The notes beneath the pieces are model-generated. The model had not been told where the DNA came from and made no database searches. It saw nothing but the letters and a program-made list of their open reading frames with translations. DNA of 64,000 nt, from the NCBI RefSeq assembly GCF_016802725.1, contig NC_052667.1, positions 1,144,501-1,208,500 on the forward strand, given 5' to 3'. The position numbers and the translations under genes were made by a program. Below, piece after piece: positions 18,825 to 33,500 of the stretch. The number at the start of each line of letters is the position of its first letter. Positions within the stretch are counted from its first letter, which is position 1. The stretch is from Solenopsis invicta (taxonomy: Eukaryota; Arthropoda; Insecta; Hymenoptera; Formicidae).

Positions 18825-19897
18825 ATGTCATTGTCTTACAGTTACATGCCGGATTATTTTTCTTTGACGGATATTCTATGTACAGAAGAACGAATATCGT
18901 GCAAGGTGGAAGTCACACTACCTCGCTTGGGTAAGCTTATTGAGATTTTATCACTTTATTGAAGCACCGAAGCTTATTTTTATCAGCAATATAACAGGAA
19001 CGCAAGAAATTATATTTTTTGTTTCAGAGAGTATATTTCTTTTATACCACAGAAGAGTTATCCCTTTATAATTATGTTTTTAGCTTGTAATTATGATAAA
19101 TATTGCAATAAAACTTGCTAATTGCATGCATGTTAGCAGAAGTTATATATATTGTATTCTTTTTTTGAAAAGGAGTTTATTCATGTACATAACATTGTTT
19201 TTCATTGTATTCTATATTGTGTTTATAGGTTTTATAGATCTTTCTTCCGAGTCAGAGGATCTAAATCTTGGTACAAAGTTGGAACTCCCACTGTGGCTGG
19301 CACAACCATTAAATAAAACGAGAACACCGTATGTTAGTGTAGATACACCCAAAACATATAAGGAGGGCTACAGGTGCAAATGTGTTTGTATATGCATAGT
19401 AAAATTAATAACAATTAGGATCAGGATGAATTTTCTAACAGTTTGTTTCTGATACATATTGCAGGGAAATTTTATTAGCAGACGCTTGTACAGTTGAACT
19501 GAATAAATGGAATCCATATTATTACGAACTGGGAATGTATTTGAGGAGGTTCAACAATAACGATAGTGAAATGATCACTGATAGTTTGCTATTAGTAAGT
19601 ATTAGCATTACGTGTGCTACCTTTAAGTTGTTTGTTAATTAATTTATTTATTTAATTATATTCTGTGTCTTTCAGACCTTTAGAACGCGATTTAGACAGG
19701 TCATGGATTGGGTGCAAAGCCCCGACCCTCTGCTTAATAGTTTACTCCCGAGATTAGAAAGAGACTTGTTTCTAACAGGCAGAAAAGCCGAGTTGCAATT
19801 GAATGAATGGTTACGAAAAGGTTCGAGCGTTATTGAAACTTCACAGAGCGCTGTGAATCTTATGAAGCGAAAACGAACAGATTATGAACTGAATTAA
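18825..19897 (+). CDS. GINS3: DNA replication complex GINS protein PSF3, 200 aa
   Basis: The exons are 18825-18930, 19229-19373, 19465-19594 and 19676-19897, joined in phase to give 200 residues, near the normal length. PSF3 is one of four subunits of GINS, which with CDC45 and MCM2-7 forms the CMG helicase at replication forks. The N-terminus (MPDYFSLTDILCTEERISC, then VEVTLPRLGFID) is the small B-type domain typical of PSF3. The helical A domain follows (GTKLELPLWLAQPL, REILLADACTVELNKW, YYYELGMYL, TRFRQVMDWVQ, LPRLERDLFLTGRKAE) and the chain ends KRKRTDYELN. The start is the first ATG in frame, near a promoter region divergent from LARP7. Confidence 0.95.
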
Positions 19898-19990
19898 AAC
19901 GGGTGCACTGTGTGCATTTATATGTGATAAAATCAAAATATTAAGTACAATAATATGTTTACGCAATGTAATTTTTTATACGATTGGTAC

Positions 19991-19996
19991 AATAAA
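19991..19996 (+). terminator. Polyadenylation signal of GINS3
   Basis: AATAAA 94 bases past the stop. Confidence 0.5.
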
Positions 19997-22202
19997 CGCG
20001 AATTTATAATATTAAATAAAATTTATTGTTCTATACATTGAAACTACATATCCCTTTATTTAAAGATACAAATATATCTATGTAACATGTTACTTATTAA
20101 ATAACAAAAATTTTATATATACATATATATTTTGTATGGAATCAGTCACATTCGAACTGTCAACAATTATATAGAAAGAATCATACAACAAAAAGTAATA
20201 ATATCTATTTCACAACCCATGACTAACAATTGTTAAAATATTTTTAATAGATATATGCAAAATAAAACACTAATATATTACACTTTCCAATGGAATATCG
20301 TTTTATTAATAACAATGATAATCGCGCGCGATTTCTTTTCTCTTGCACACTACTTTATACTTATATTAAACGTTAATGTTTATTAAACATTTCGTACAAA
20401 AATATAAAATATATATTTGCCATTACTAATTGTCGTATCTACGACTTATATTAAAATATGTCTTTTTATATAGTACTGTGTTGTGAAACTTTATAGATAT
20501 ATGTTATAAATGTATATGTGACACTGGATACATATCATGAGAAACCATACAGAATATAGTAATGCAAATATAGCACGCATTCATAAAATTATTGCAACAA
20601 GAAAAAAATCAAATTTTACAGTCGAAGTCACAGTGCTCTTATAATTGGCAAATAAAATTATTGTAAATTTTTATTATCTAACGCATATTGCGTAAAACTT
20701 TTAGATCAAGGCCTGCTCTTACCACACTTTCGAAATGGAAGCGATTTGTTGTCTGTTTCGTCATATTTGCACAAAATTATTCTCATGGTTCACAATTGTT
20801 ATCGCGTATTATAATTATAATTTAATTCCCCATGCGATCGATGCATGTTTATACAATCGATGTGTGTACATTTATATTACATCATAAAATATATTACCCT
20901 TACAGAAAAAATCTACAAGAAGTTCTTCTAGTTTTTTTTCCATGAGGATATCTTCTCTATATATCTTCTCTATCTTGTTAACTTTACTTGTTATCTGATT
21001 ATTATGCTATTGCTTTCTATCCGGCCATAAATGTCATCGTTGACATTTCGCTCTAACGACTACTTAACATCGTGATAAGATGCAGCTAGCTATTTTTTTT
21101 TTTTTTTTATTAGGCACAGCCGCTGTGGCAGACCGGCTTACCGCTCGACATTTGCACGCGCAGAATGGCCAACCTGTACACTCCTCATCACTACGTTACT
21201 AAAGTAAATTGCATTGTAATGGCGCATTTTTCATTTTGCAGGGATCCCGTACTCGATGATTATGTTAGTGCGCGTGTCCCATCAGCTATTTTATAAGACT
21301 ATCTATAACGCTACTATCTATATCGATACAATAATTATATATATACTTGGAATGTTATATATATCGTTAAACATTGCTGTATCATGCTATTTACACTACA
21401 TCACGAATTACAATAACGCTATTTATCCGATTCGCGAACTAAACGGAATAGTAGAAAAAAATATGTTTCTCATTACATCAATACTTGATGTTTTCTATTG
21501 TTTTTGATTACTTAACTCGACTTGTGTACATACTTTTGTGTGTGTACAAAAATAATAGTACATACATCGGATGTGGCCTTACTTTCTATTTTCTAAATCA
21601 AGTTTTGAAACTGATATTATTTCGCTGAATTCGAATTTCGATAGCAATAAGATGTAAAATCGAGCCTTTTTAAAATTATAATAACGCATAATGGAAATGC
21701 TACAATTACTTGTGACAAAGCTAAAAGTCTTAAATTTTTATATATCAATGGAGATCCACCAAAATTGCATCAGTTTCAATTCCTGCTCCAAGTTAGTCGC
21801 TAATAATTAATATTGTCAATTGCACGGTTGTATTACGCGCATTATTTTTGATCTCTAGCCCTAGCCCGGATTTCGGAAACGGCCAGAATACTGTCGCAAC
21901 AGTAGCAATAATAGTGGCAAAACACGATCTTATCGCTTATCACATTCGTCTTGGTCGGCGATTAATCGTTATCTGTACAAGTGCGGGCCTTAGTTAATCG
22001 TGAGCCGCAAAGAAAACGGGATATGATTATAAATGTAACGGCAGAGCATGCCGCGCCGTTAAATTTATAATTATATAAATCTAAATATTTTTTCGTGGTA
22101 GCTCTTGACACGTTACGACACACATCTCGTCTCCCTCCCTGCCGTATTTTGTAGATCAACGCCAACGATCACATTTGATTCGACTAACATAATATGTGCC
22201 GT
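19997..22202. other. AT-rich region between the convergent GINS3 and HNF4 3' ends
   Basis: No supported gene. A longer HNF4 3' UTR may reach into it. A 16-base T run near 21090-21107 is followed by a GC-richer stretch (21110-21180), and another GC-richer stretch lies at 21860-21960. Neither shows a frame or a recognisable RNA fold. Confidence 0.4.
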
Positions 22203-22208
22203 TTTATT
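22203..22208 (-). terminator. Polyadenylation signal candidate for HNF4
   Basis: Read on the minus strand it is AATAAA, 65 bases past the HNF4 stop. HNF4 messages often have long 3' UTRs, so later signals may also be used. Confidence 0.35.
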
Positions 22209-22272
22209 AATTGAGCAACAATTTTTGAGCAGAATGTCGTTGGCTATTCATGAGCCCAGCTCATGAAGCTAG

Positions 22273-24489
22273 TCAGAAGCTGGTCTCCGGCTCGAGGCTG
22301 GGCTCTTGCTTGAAATATCTGAAGTCCTGGTTCGGCGTGAGATCCCTCAGAATCATAACGGGCATCTGATCGGTTTGCGGGCTCAGATTGCCAGTGTTCG
22401 CCGGCGTCAGGGGACTGCTGGGGCTCTCGTTGCTGCTCATATAACTGCCCGGCGCGGTGTTCGAGATCGCTAAAGGCGTGGCGGTGCCGTTCATGTCTGA
22501 TGTGGTGCCGCCCAGGAATATCTCCTGAAGCAGGTTGTCGATGTGCGCCACTCCGAACAGCCTGACGAATTGGATCTGCTCGACCATCTGCCACGAGATC
22601 GATTGCAGAGCCGGTAACATCAATAGAATATCGCCGAAGTGTCCTGGCAGATCGCAGCGGTGATCGCTGATGTGATTCTCGAGCTTTATCTGGATGTTGT
22701 GACGCAACTCCCGAACTGTCTTCTGATCGCTCAATCCTTTCGCATCTGCAAAGAATGAGGAATATATAGGGAAGAAATGAACAATTGTCCCCGATAGCGA
22801 AGATCTCAATTATACTCGCGCGTCGAGTCATTCAATCGTAACGATCATTCTCAGCTCTAAATCATGTTAATTGTAAATTAATCGACAAACGAATATATCA
22901 TTGTGTCGTAACACAATATTAAATTAATTGACTTATTAAATTTCGACGCATCAATACGAATTGGGATGCGCTATGGTTTTTTTTTCGCTCTGCCTCATTC
23001 ATATATCTAAACAAGCGATGATTTGCGTTGTTTATGAAAGTCTAGCAAAATCGCGAAGCGTGATTGTCTCAACGAGACCGAATTGATCGCAAGAGTGTAA
23101 AGATTATTGCGAGTGAATTGTATTCGATCTATATTAACGGCACGCATTTATTGTCCATCGCACGCGCCAACGTTTTTCTATTCCGTTCGATTCCGCCGCG
23201 AGTGAATCGCGATCATCAGACTGTCGCGTAGCGATCTTTCAAATTTATAAACGGGACACTTACTCGGGTCAAAGAACACGATAGCTTTGAGAAAAGCGAA
23301 CTCCGTGTCGTCGATCTTAATCTTCTGAAACGGTTTCACCAGTTCGTCCATCACCCTGATGCCCACCTTGCTAATGTCCAGGTCCTGTTGATTGTTTCCC
23401 TCTATAAATTGCAACGATATTACTAATAGACGCGATTATGCTGTTGTTCCTGTTTTCATTTCACAGAAACTGAGTCCGGAGGAATAAGAAAAGAAAAGCA
23501 GAATACCTGCGGACATTGCCAAGTTGGTGCAAAAGATTTGTCATTTAATGTGAAATAAAGACAGCAAATAGAAATTTTTTCATAACAGGATTAACATATT
23601 TCTTAGATAAAAGAAGAGCTTTAACTTTGCTGAATATTCGTTTTTCAATTTTGCTTGATAAATAAAAATGGATAGATAAAGGCATTCTGTACCAACTTAA
23701 TATCGCCAATAAAACCAAAACATCGATGTTCATGCATCGACATGCATTTTAAAATGGCACACAACACACAAATTCCGGACTCAGTTAACCACCTAAGCCC
23801 TCTAATCGTGCAATGCAACGACAGACGAGACATTCGGTTAATAAAATAGTGGATTGTCAGCGCGTTGCGATTCGTTATTATATTATAAAGCGACCACAAA
23901 TTTTCTCGGCAAAAATTAGGGTTGCAAATATGACCGAGGAAAATATATTTGTAACATATCTGAATTATCTGAAATAATTTACTTATAAATTTATATATAT
24001 TCGAATTATCCTGATAATTCATATTTTTATGTCCGCACTGTGTAGTAAAATCCATGAATTTGTAAATTTCGATCTAAACTATACAAATTCAGTAAAAAAA
24101 CTAATTGTAAAGTGCAATTCGTCAAAATTTACTGAAAGTACAAATGACATTGCTTACTTATATTTATTACTTGTATAAATAAATTGTTTTAATGAAAGTA
24201 AATACAGTTTATATTGAAAATCTATAGAATTTATAGAAATTAAGTATTTTTAATAAAAAAAATTTTTATTTCTTTAGAACTTAGTAGTTTATGTTTTCAG
24301 ACGATAGATAACATTTTCAGCTGTGAAAAACACTCAGAGCCCGCGGAGAAAAGCCGGAGTAGCTAAATATGTAAGTTTTAATAAATTCAACAATTGAGTT
24401 TCTGTTAAATTCTCTTGAAATAAATAGTCCAAATTCAAATTGGTAAATTTGCAAATTGGTTCGACTTTTCGGATATTAAAATCCGACAA

Positions 24490-24530
<41 letters not shown>

Positions 24531-27500
24531 GCGGATAATTCAGATATTTAAATTAATCGTAATAATTAATTATTCAAATATCAGCAAATCCGGATCTTAC
24601 ATTTACATGGTTCCAATTTAAATATCGACAAAACGATAAAGTTTGCTTACCCGTGGATTTATGTTTATCGTAATTACAAAAATTTTACGTTGAATGAATC
24701 GCTTCGCGCGTGATCTTCAATACCAAAACTCCTTTCATTAATTGTAAGTACAGTTAATCAAAAGAAGAGATAACATTTTATCCGAAAATGTTTTACATTA
24801 TAAAATGCGATTAGCTTGGCGACAAGATAAATAAACGTGACATGGCATTCCTTTTATCGGTCACATGATGCGTCGATATAATGCAACTTGTCCTCGTAGT
24901 GCAACAAAGTGTAGATTTCGAAAGTAAGGAAAGAATATTGCATTACGAAGACCACCTATCCGTTTCGCAAAGTTGTTTCGTCTTATTAGATCAATCCTGA
25001 TTCATCATGACAATTGGGATTGACAATTAAACGTCTGCATCGAAAAAAAATCGCAGTCAAATTATTCAGATAAAATTAACTCTCATTCAAAATATTTGTG
25101 CTTTTTATTCATTTTTATTCATGCAAAAACGCGTAAGGCGATTAGAATTACACGGATATTTGTAACATGTTATGTAAATATATAAAACTTGTACTGGAAA
25201 TGCATTTAAACGTCGACACAATCGTAACATAATCTCGAACGTGTTTATCACATTTCGGAAGAGGAATCAACAAGAACAAAAAGGCAAAAAAAAAAAACTT
25301 TTTGTTGGCAGAGATATTTTTATATTTCACGACTTACCATATAAATCCAGTATGCGAGGAAAGACCTATGTGTATTTACCGATAAAATATTAAAACATTG
25401 TGAAATCGTTGGCACATATACATATACGCGCGCGCGCAACTTAATTATTGTATACATCGAGAACAAAATTATTTGTAGCCGAACGAAAGGAATCAAAGAA
25501 AAGACTTTGATTACGCTTTTCGTTCGAGAAACTCTTTTCCCTTCTCTCACCGTGAAATTACCAGTTAAAATTGAAATTTGATTATAGTTTTCTTTTTTTT
25601 ACAGGATTATGATGAAACGATATAACGTTTTGAAGGAAGCGTCGCGTAAGCGGCCGTTCGGCCACGAACGAATCACGGCAACCGCGACGACGAAATTACG
25701 TAAGCAAAAAGGTGAAGGTCGCCGTCGAATCGGCTATTTAGAAGAAGAGACTCTCTTTCAAGCGTACATGACTCTCGGGGGAAAAAATGCTGACAGGCTG
25801 CGCGAAAGGATGCGTCGCTCTAATATTGACGGCTTTTGTCGACGGCAGTCAAGATAACTTCGCTCGCTTGATAAGAAATCACATATTCATGCTGTCGAAC
25901 GTTCCTGAAACGTTCTACGTACGCGGGAAACGTCTTGCTTATATATTTACCGAAAAGCTAAATTCTTTCAAATCTCACTTATTAAAAAAAGGAAAAACAG
26001 ATGGATCCTTTGTTTCTCCTAAAAAGGTGTCATAAATTTAAATGTTCCACTTTAGATTAATAAACTTTTTATTTATATGTATTTATCTAAACACCTTTTT
26101 AATTTGCTCATCTGGACCATACACTGCACATATTCATGTCTATTGCTCTTCGTAAGTTTATTCAAAGCTTTCGAGTCTGTTAAGTTTTGAAATACGAAGA
26201 TTCTAAAACGTGACTCGAAGGAGAATCAGAAAACGGATAGAGCATCTATAAAATAATAATTTTTTGCTCAATAAAAGACTCCTCTTAATCATTACAGCTA
26301 TATTGAATTACGTTCGATAGCGAGAAATCACAAATCTCTTCCTGCGCTATACGTCGGAATAAATTAATCTTTCTGCATGTCATAATGTGCCACGCAGATA
26401 ATATAAGTTGGTAAAATATACCGAAGAGACTACCTTTATGATTCATGGATTAATAATTGTAAATCTTAATTTAATCGTTAGAGAATTCACTTTCGATTAG
26501 AACAAGTAGGCACGTAAACTGATTTATACGCGCATATAATTAACAGTTAAAAAAAAGTCTTTAATAGAATTCTTTTTTCGAAAAAATTATTCTATTTCGA
26601 CTTAATGTAATTAAATCAGACTGTAAGAATTTTAAAGATAAAGAAACATTTTTTTTCACACTGCATTAAATTATTTTGGGTATAAAAATGTTTTCTAACT
26701 TTTATTTTTATTATTTCCTACAAATGTTTCGCATTTATATTAATTACTATATTTTGCACATCGTATGCGTAAATAGATGCTCGAGACACGACGACGTAGG
26801 TCGTTTGTGCAATGTATGCGAAGAGAAAACTTGCCTAATATTCAGCTCGTGTATTCACCTTCATCCGAAAAGGAACCAATCCCAAAGAAATAAATATATC
26901 CCTCTTAAATATATCCCTCCATTGCCATCACACGCACATTGCCTCGTTATATTTAATATTGTTATTTAGCGAAGCCGAACGCGGCGTGCGAATGTTAAGA
27001 AAGGCACAAGTAGAACGGAAAGCATAGATCGGCGTCGAACGCACTTACGAAACTTTGTCAAGTGGTGTGCAAGCATCTTCAAATATTCGAAACGAAGAGA
27101 TGTCTGAGAATACTAAAGAGTCGCGTTCGACGAAGAAATCGACGAGAAGTTCAAGCTGTCCTTTAATAGAAAAAAAAAAAAAAAAAAATGCATATTTTAA
27201 ATCTTTTAGAAGCATTTTAAACACGTCGGAATTTTCTGCGTTCGACACCGCTCATCGAAGAAACGTTAAAAGCTAGAGAAACCCGTACAACCCGTAATAA
27301 GTGTGTGAACTCTACGTACCAGGACAATTCCTCATGATGATACAGTCATTGCCTAGTAATAGTACGTCCGTAAAGTTTCTGCTACGCCTCGCCACCCCCA
27401 GCAACAGGTGCTCGCCAGCGTGGGCCCTCAGCAACGCGACTTGGTCGTCCAGCGATAACGCTTTAAACTCGTCGAAACACTTGGCCCACTCGATCAAGAT

Positions 27501-30500
27501 CAACAATTGCTCTTTCATGCTGTCGCACACGTCGTTCAATCCAGCTATTCGCTTCGTGCTGAGATCGATTTCGTTGCTTGAACTGTCTATTTGTGGAACC
27601 TACACGAATCGTCACAAACGATCGTTAAACAAATTATTCCAAGAAAATAAAAAGGGAATAAAATTTCAGACAAAGGGAAAGAAAACTACTATTCGAACGG
27701 TAATTTTTTCAAGGAAATGATTAAAATGTATTAGAATTTTTTATGTATAGTAGTTCTGCAGGCGTAAGTAAATCGATTTGACAAGATTAAGAAAAGGAAG
27801 TATATAAAAATTATAAAATATTGTGCGTTTATCACAAACTTGGGTACACGAGTAAATTTTTGAAAGCAATTACGAAAATTTGAAATTATGCGTTAATACT
27901 ATTAAATTAAAAAGCAAAAATGCTGCTTCTTCTCTTCTTCTTTTATGTCTAATAAAAAACTAATAAATTATAATTATAATAAATTTAAATGTAGCTAACC
28001 TTTTGAATTTAATTGAAACGAAAAGGCTAATATTGAATCGAGAATTTAAATCGTTAAAAAGTTAAAAAAAAATACTTGAAATTTCTTTCACAATTACTTC
28101 ATTTTCAGTATGAGAAATAAAGCAATTCGAGTATCATCGAATTTAAGAAAAGATCGAGTTTTGTAATACCCGTTTGGCGAATGTGGACAAAAGTTGCTAA
28201 GCGTACGATATTAATTAAAATATAAAACGAATGCGTCAAACTTTTATGCGTGTATTAACGAGTGGCGAGCATTGCAATATATAAATATTCAATTTAGCCA
28301 GAAGTCAAGTCCTCGCTCACCTCTAACCCGCCAACTTGCTTGCTGAGCATTTCGGCTCGTGCATCTGCCTTCACCACATCCTCCTTCGACGGGCCTTTAT
28401 TCTTGTCAGGTGGATCCTCGTTGCTAGGTCGCCGACAGCTTATCCGGTCTCTCTCGTTTTGCACAGCTATAAAAATTATCAGAAATTGTTAAAATAACTT
28501 TTAAAAAATTTTACTCTTCAAACAAAAAATAATAATAAAGATATGCCCGTGAAAATGAGATTCGTGTAAAAAAAAGTCCGTGTAATTAAGAAACGCGTGC
28601 TGTTACATATTAACCACGTGTGACGTGCGAATAAATATATTTCATGCAAATTTAGTTGGAAAAAACAAGAATTAAAGTTGGCTCGTCAAGATCTGTTTCC
28701 GCAGACGTGCGCTTTTTTGCAGTGTGCGACGGATGACTTTGCAAGAAAACTTACCCTCCTTCTTCATGCCGGCTCTGAAGCATTTCCGTAATCGGCAGTA
28801 CCTACATTGATTTCGCTTGTCCCTATCGATCGGGCACTTTCTTTGAAATCTGTAAAACAAAAAAAAAGGAAAAAGGTAATAATTTTACCTTCAAAAAACA
28901 GTTTCGTTGCCTCGTGACTCGCTTTGCAACTCGAGGCCACTAAAATGCGCGTTAAATGGACTTAGCGGTCGATTTATCGTAAAAATATTGTAATATAAAT
29001 GTACCTGCATGTGTACTGATGATTCTTTCTAACGGATCGGCGAAAGAAACCCTTGCAGCCATCGCAGGATGCGGCGCCGTAGTGCTTCCCCGTGGCGCGA
29101 TCGCTGCATATGGCGCATGTTTGTGAGAGGGCGGCATTGACTCCTGGACCAGGGAGAGCCAGGACGGGACCACCCGCTGCTCCTGCACCCATGCCCAAAT
29201 CCGCGTCTGCAACACGAAACAGATAAACATTCCTTTTATTTGATCCTTCTTGATCACACTGGTATACAACGCCAAGCGAATCTTATGAGATGTGAGAAAA
29301 CGATTAATGTTAACAATAGATCTTTCTACTACAAATTTTGAAACATTTAAGTGTAAAGATTCAAATTTTTTGAAATCAAAAATTCTTAAAAAAATCTTAA
29401 AAGTTGCAAATGTTTGAAACTTAAAAATTTCGAATACAAAGAAAATCTTTTCTTAGGTCTATTTGAATATTTACATTAAATTGTTTACAATTTCTACAAA
29501 TAAATTTGTTATCTGCGTTTGCATAAAATAGGAGACGATTCGAGATAACAATGAAAAGTGTTATAAAAGGAAATAAATATTTCAAAAACATTCAGGTTCT
29601 TTGAAATATCAAGTTAAAATTATAGATTAAAAGTTAACGTTTCCTGGCGATGATATTATATAATGATTAAAAAAAATTTGTTATGCAAATAATTCTAGAT
29701 TTTAATAACATGAATATATTATTGCTGATACTAAGTTAATAGGGCTGATTAATTATACAAATCGCCAAGAACCTTGAAGATGTGACGATAGTGTAAAGTC
29801 AGTATAAATGTGAATATTTAATTAATTCAAAGCTAGAATTGATTTATTTTACAAAGTATCTAAAAATAAACGTTCGATAGTCGTTCATTTGATAATTTTC
29901 AAATAATTTGATAATACGAAGATTGGAACTGTTTCGATTTAAAATAAAGATTCTTTAAATTCTTAAAAAATCTTAAAAGTTTGAAATATCCAGAAAACTT
30001 TTTCCTAAAAAATATCAATTCAAAATATTGAAAATTCTTAAAAGATAAAAATTATATCAATATTATTTGTTACACATCTGATATTATCGTTTGTACACAT
30101 TAGACTTTCAAAATATTCCAAATTTTCAGAAACCTTTTAGTTTCAAAATAATAATATTTTTGTATATTTGATGTAATTCATTACTACATTCACATACACG
30201 CACTTTATATTTGCTTTGTACGTTTGTAAAATTTTTGACACTGCAAATATATATATATGTATACAATGACACAAACAAGAATTTACATTATCAAATTCTG
30301 CAATTCTAGTAATCTAACAATTATTAATGTAAAAAAAATGTGAGTCAAACGGTACAAAAATTTATTCTCTCATTAATATAATTAATGTTATTATTAAAAA
30401 AATGTAAAAACAAATATAAAAAATGTTAAAAAAGTATACTTATATTTATTATAAATTACTGTATTTAAAGAAATTTTAATATTTTAAAAATATTTATATT

Positions 30501-33500
30501 AGATCAATATCTTGTGTGTGTGTGTGTAAAATTTTAGCTTCATCGTTTCTACTATAGAATTGTGCAAACTGCCGTTATTTTAAACAAGATTTAAATTCAT
30601 ATCATTAAACGTGAATTCTTATAATTTTTAGACAACTATTGACGTAATATAGATATATCGTGTGAACGGCTCAATACTTCATCGCATGAATGTTTTAATT
30701 GTTACTTTTAATTAACACTCCCGTGCGTGCTTCCTCGGAATACCGGAGATAAAGATATCGCGCGCAAAACGTAGATCCGAGGCCTTGGAATAATTTATAA
30801 TATGCGATATAATAGAGTTAATTGATACGTGATATTATTTTACTCCGTATTTCTTTCCACCGTCTGTAAAATTAATCAGTTTCCTCTTCTTTATTCTCAA
30901 TTTGCCAAGTATTCAGGCCAGTATTTATAATCATGAGAAATATATTATATTTGCATCTATATAATAACAGACGAAAGGAAATCCCCCAACACTAGAGATC
31001 GACACAGATCACGATAAAAATCACGATACTGCCTCTCTTCACCTCCTCCCTTTAATGACTCCTGAGATTATTACCGAGTCATTATCATTATCGTAAGCGC
31101 AGCGTGAATACTATTTATTTTCCGTACAAAGAGGAAGACGTCATAAACCGAGTAGTTTTATAAATTCAAATCTGTTCTGTACAATTTTGCATCTTTCTTT
31201 GTATTATTATGTAATTGTCTGTATATTTGAAAATTAAAACTACACGTGATATGCAATAAGCAACAGCAGATATCGCATTTTAATGTCAAACATTTGCGTA
31301 CTCAAACATACTTAATGATTATGTCACTGATAATGTCAAACAAGAAATGATCTTCATTTTACAGCTCAATTTCTACTCGAATGTCACGTGCGAAAATTAC
31401 ATCGCTTATTGTCGTCGCACAATGCGGCATGATGCTAGCAAATTTCTGAACTTATCGTATTTATCAGGTTTAATCTTGAAAATGACGAAAATCGGAAATT
31501 AGATAAGTTTATTTTTTACCATTGCAAAATTGTATTTCTACATATTCACGATTAAAAAAAAAAAAAAAATTTCGTTAAAGACGGATAAAAACTGAATAGC
31601 GCTGCGTAAGAAAATGACACAGCAGAAACGACGCGTGTGTTTTCAAATTGGATTATCATTACATTTTCCGCAAGTATAAATTAAAGAAATATTAACCCCT
31701 GACATCAAAAATATGATAGCACAAATAATTTGTATGAATTTCAAGAATCTGTCAAAAAAGATTGAAATTCAAAATTGATATTTATTCCAAGAAACGCAAT
31801 ATTATTATATATTGCATAATAATATATATAAATATGTTACCATATTACAACATATCGAAAGTGAGATTATCCGAGCGATTTAAAATTTTATTTTTGATTG
31901 ACGTATTTGCTGAAATTGCATCTGCTCTGAATCTAAATCACTTCCCACGAGGAAAGGCGCGTCTCGACTGTTTATTACATTCCTCAGTGATTTTGCAGGG
32001 CGTGTCACTGTGTCGCGCGACAGATTTTCTTCGCTTATAATTCCGGTCTGCGATCTCCGTGCGCGATAGAAAAACGGAGCAAAGCTTTCGAAATCACTTG
32101 CGTAATGACTATTTATCGACTTATTAAACGTGTTTCCACAACCTCGCTGAGGGAAGGCAGGAAAATGCAGCGCGGCGTTACGTAGATAACCAGAGGGCAA
32201 TTACAGTTCGCGGCGAATGATTATTCAGGAGAAGGGATACACCGGAAAAATGTTAATGTGTATAATACGGCACGTGTCGCTCGAATTATCGACGTGCATA
32301 GCGGATTTATGTGTGAAATTTTTTTTCCACACGTAATGGCTCACATTCAAGTCAGATATTTAGCGTTAAACGTGACTGTACGATTCCTTTCTAATGAAAT
32401 GTATTACGCTGATGTTTAACGATCAAGCTTAAATCAGACTTTGTTCCTATGCTGTTAAATAAAAAATTAGCCAATATATATTATGTCCTATATTTAAATA
32501 GTGACTTTTCATTACATACTTTAGAGTAATTTTTAAAAAAATGTAAAAAATATCAAATTTTGCTCAATAAAGCTTTTGAGTGACGAGGCGACTACTAATG
32601 TCTACTTTTTAAAAATAAAAGAATAATTTAGTATGCCATACACCTGACCTCTTATTAATTCTTTTCGTGCACTCAAGAAGGCAAATTTTAATATTTTACG
32701 GCGTACAGAAGTGTAAATAGAACAAAGAGATTTATTTTAATGCACAAAAGAATTCAGTATAACGTGAATATCATAAATAAACGTGATTTACAAAGTAAAC
32801 TGTTCAGATTGTAGCTCGTAGACCGGTATTCATAGTCGATGCTTATATTAAAGAATCTTAAATACTGTGTTTTAGATGTCATCAATCACAGACCTGCATT
32901 AGCATCTCAAGACATTACTCAAGTTGGTTTTGAAATAAGATTCGACTGTGAATGCTGGCCATTAAGAAGACTAAATAAAAAGGTAACTCGAAATAAAGAT
33001 TTTCGAGAATGTAAACATGTGGTTAATATCTTTTTTCTTTTCGCTCAATTAACTTTTCGTTGGAATATCCGTTGCAGTTTTATTTTCCGATGAAATCTTC
33101 GTCTCTCGAGATTTTTCATTTAACAAGCGATTCGCGATTGACTCAACAAGGTTCTGGAGCGAAAAAATTCCAGATTATTATATTATATAATCTCACCTCT
33201 CGTTCGTTTTCAATGGCAATCCCACTTAACATGTCCTCAGCGGAATTCACGCTTGCTCAGCACAATAGAATTGCACGGTAGTGTCTCCCGAAATAACTGC
33301 CGGCCGGATTAATCGCGTGTCTATCGCTTCCGCGACCTTGGCATTAAGGGAGGAAAATGGGTAGTATTATCGGATAGCCGACAAGCAGTCTCCCTCCCCT
33401 TCCCGCAAACTCTTCTCGTTAATCGAGACGTCGCGTCGAGAAGCCGGACTTTGGAACGGTGACAGAGCGATGCCGCACGCGGATACTCTCCGGTTTGCCC

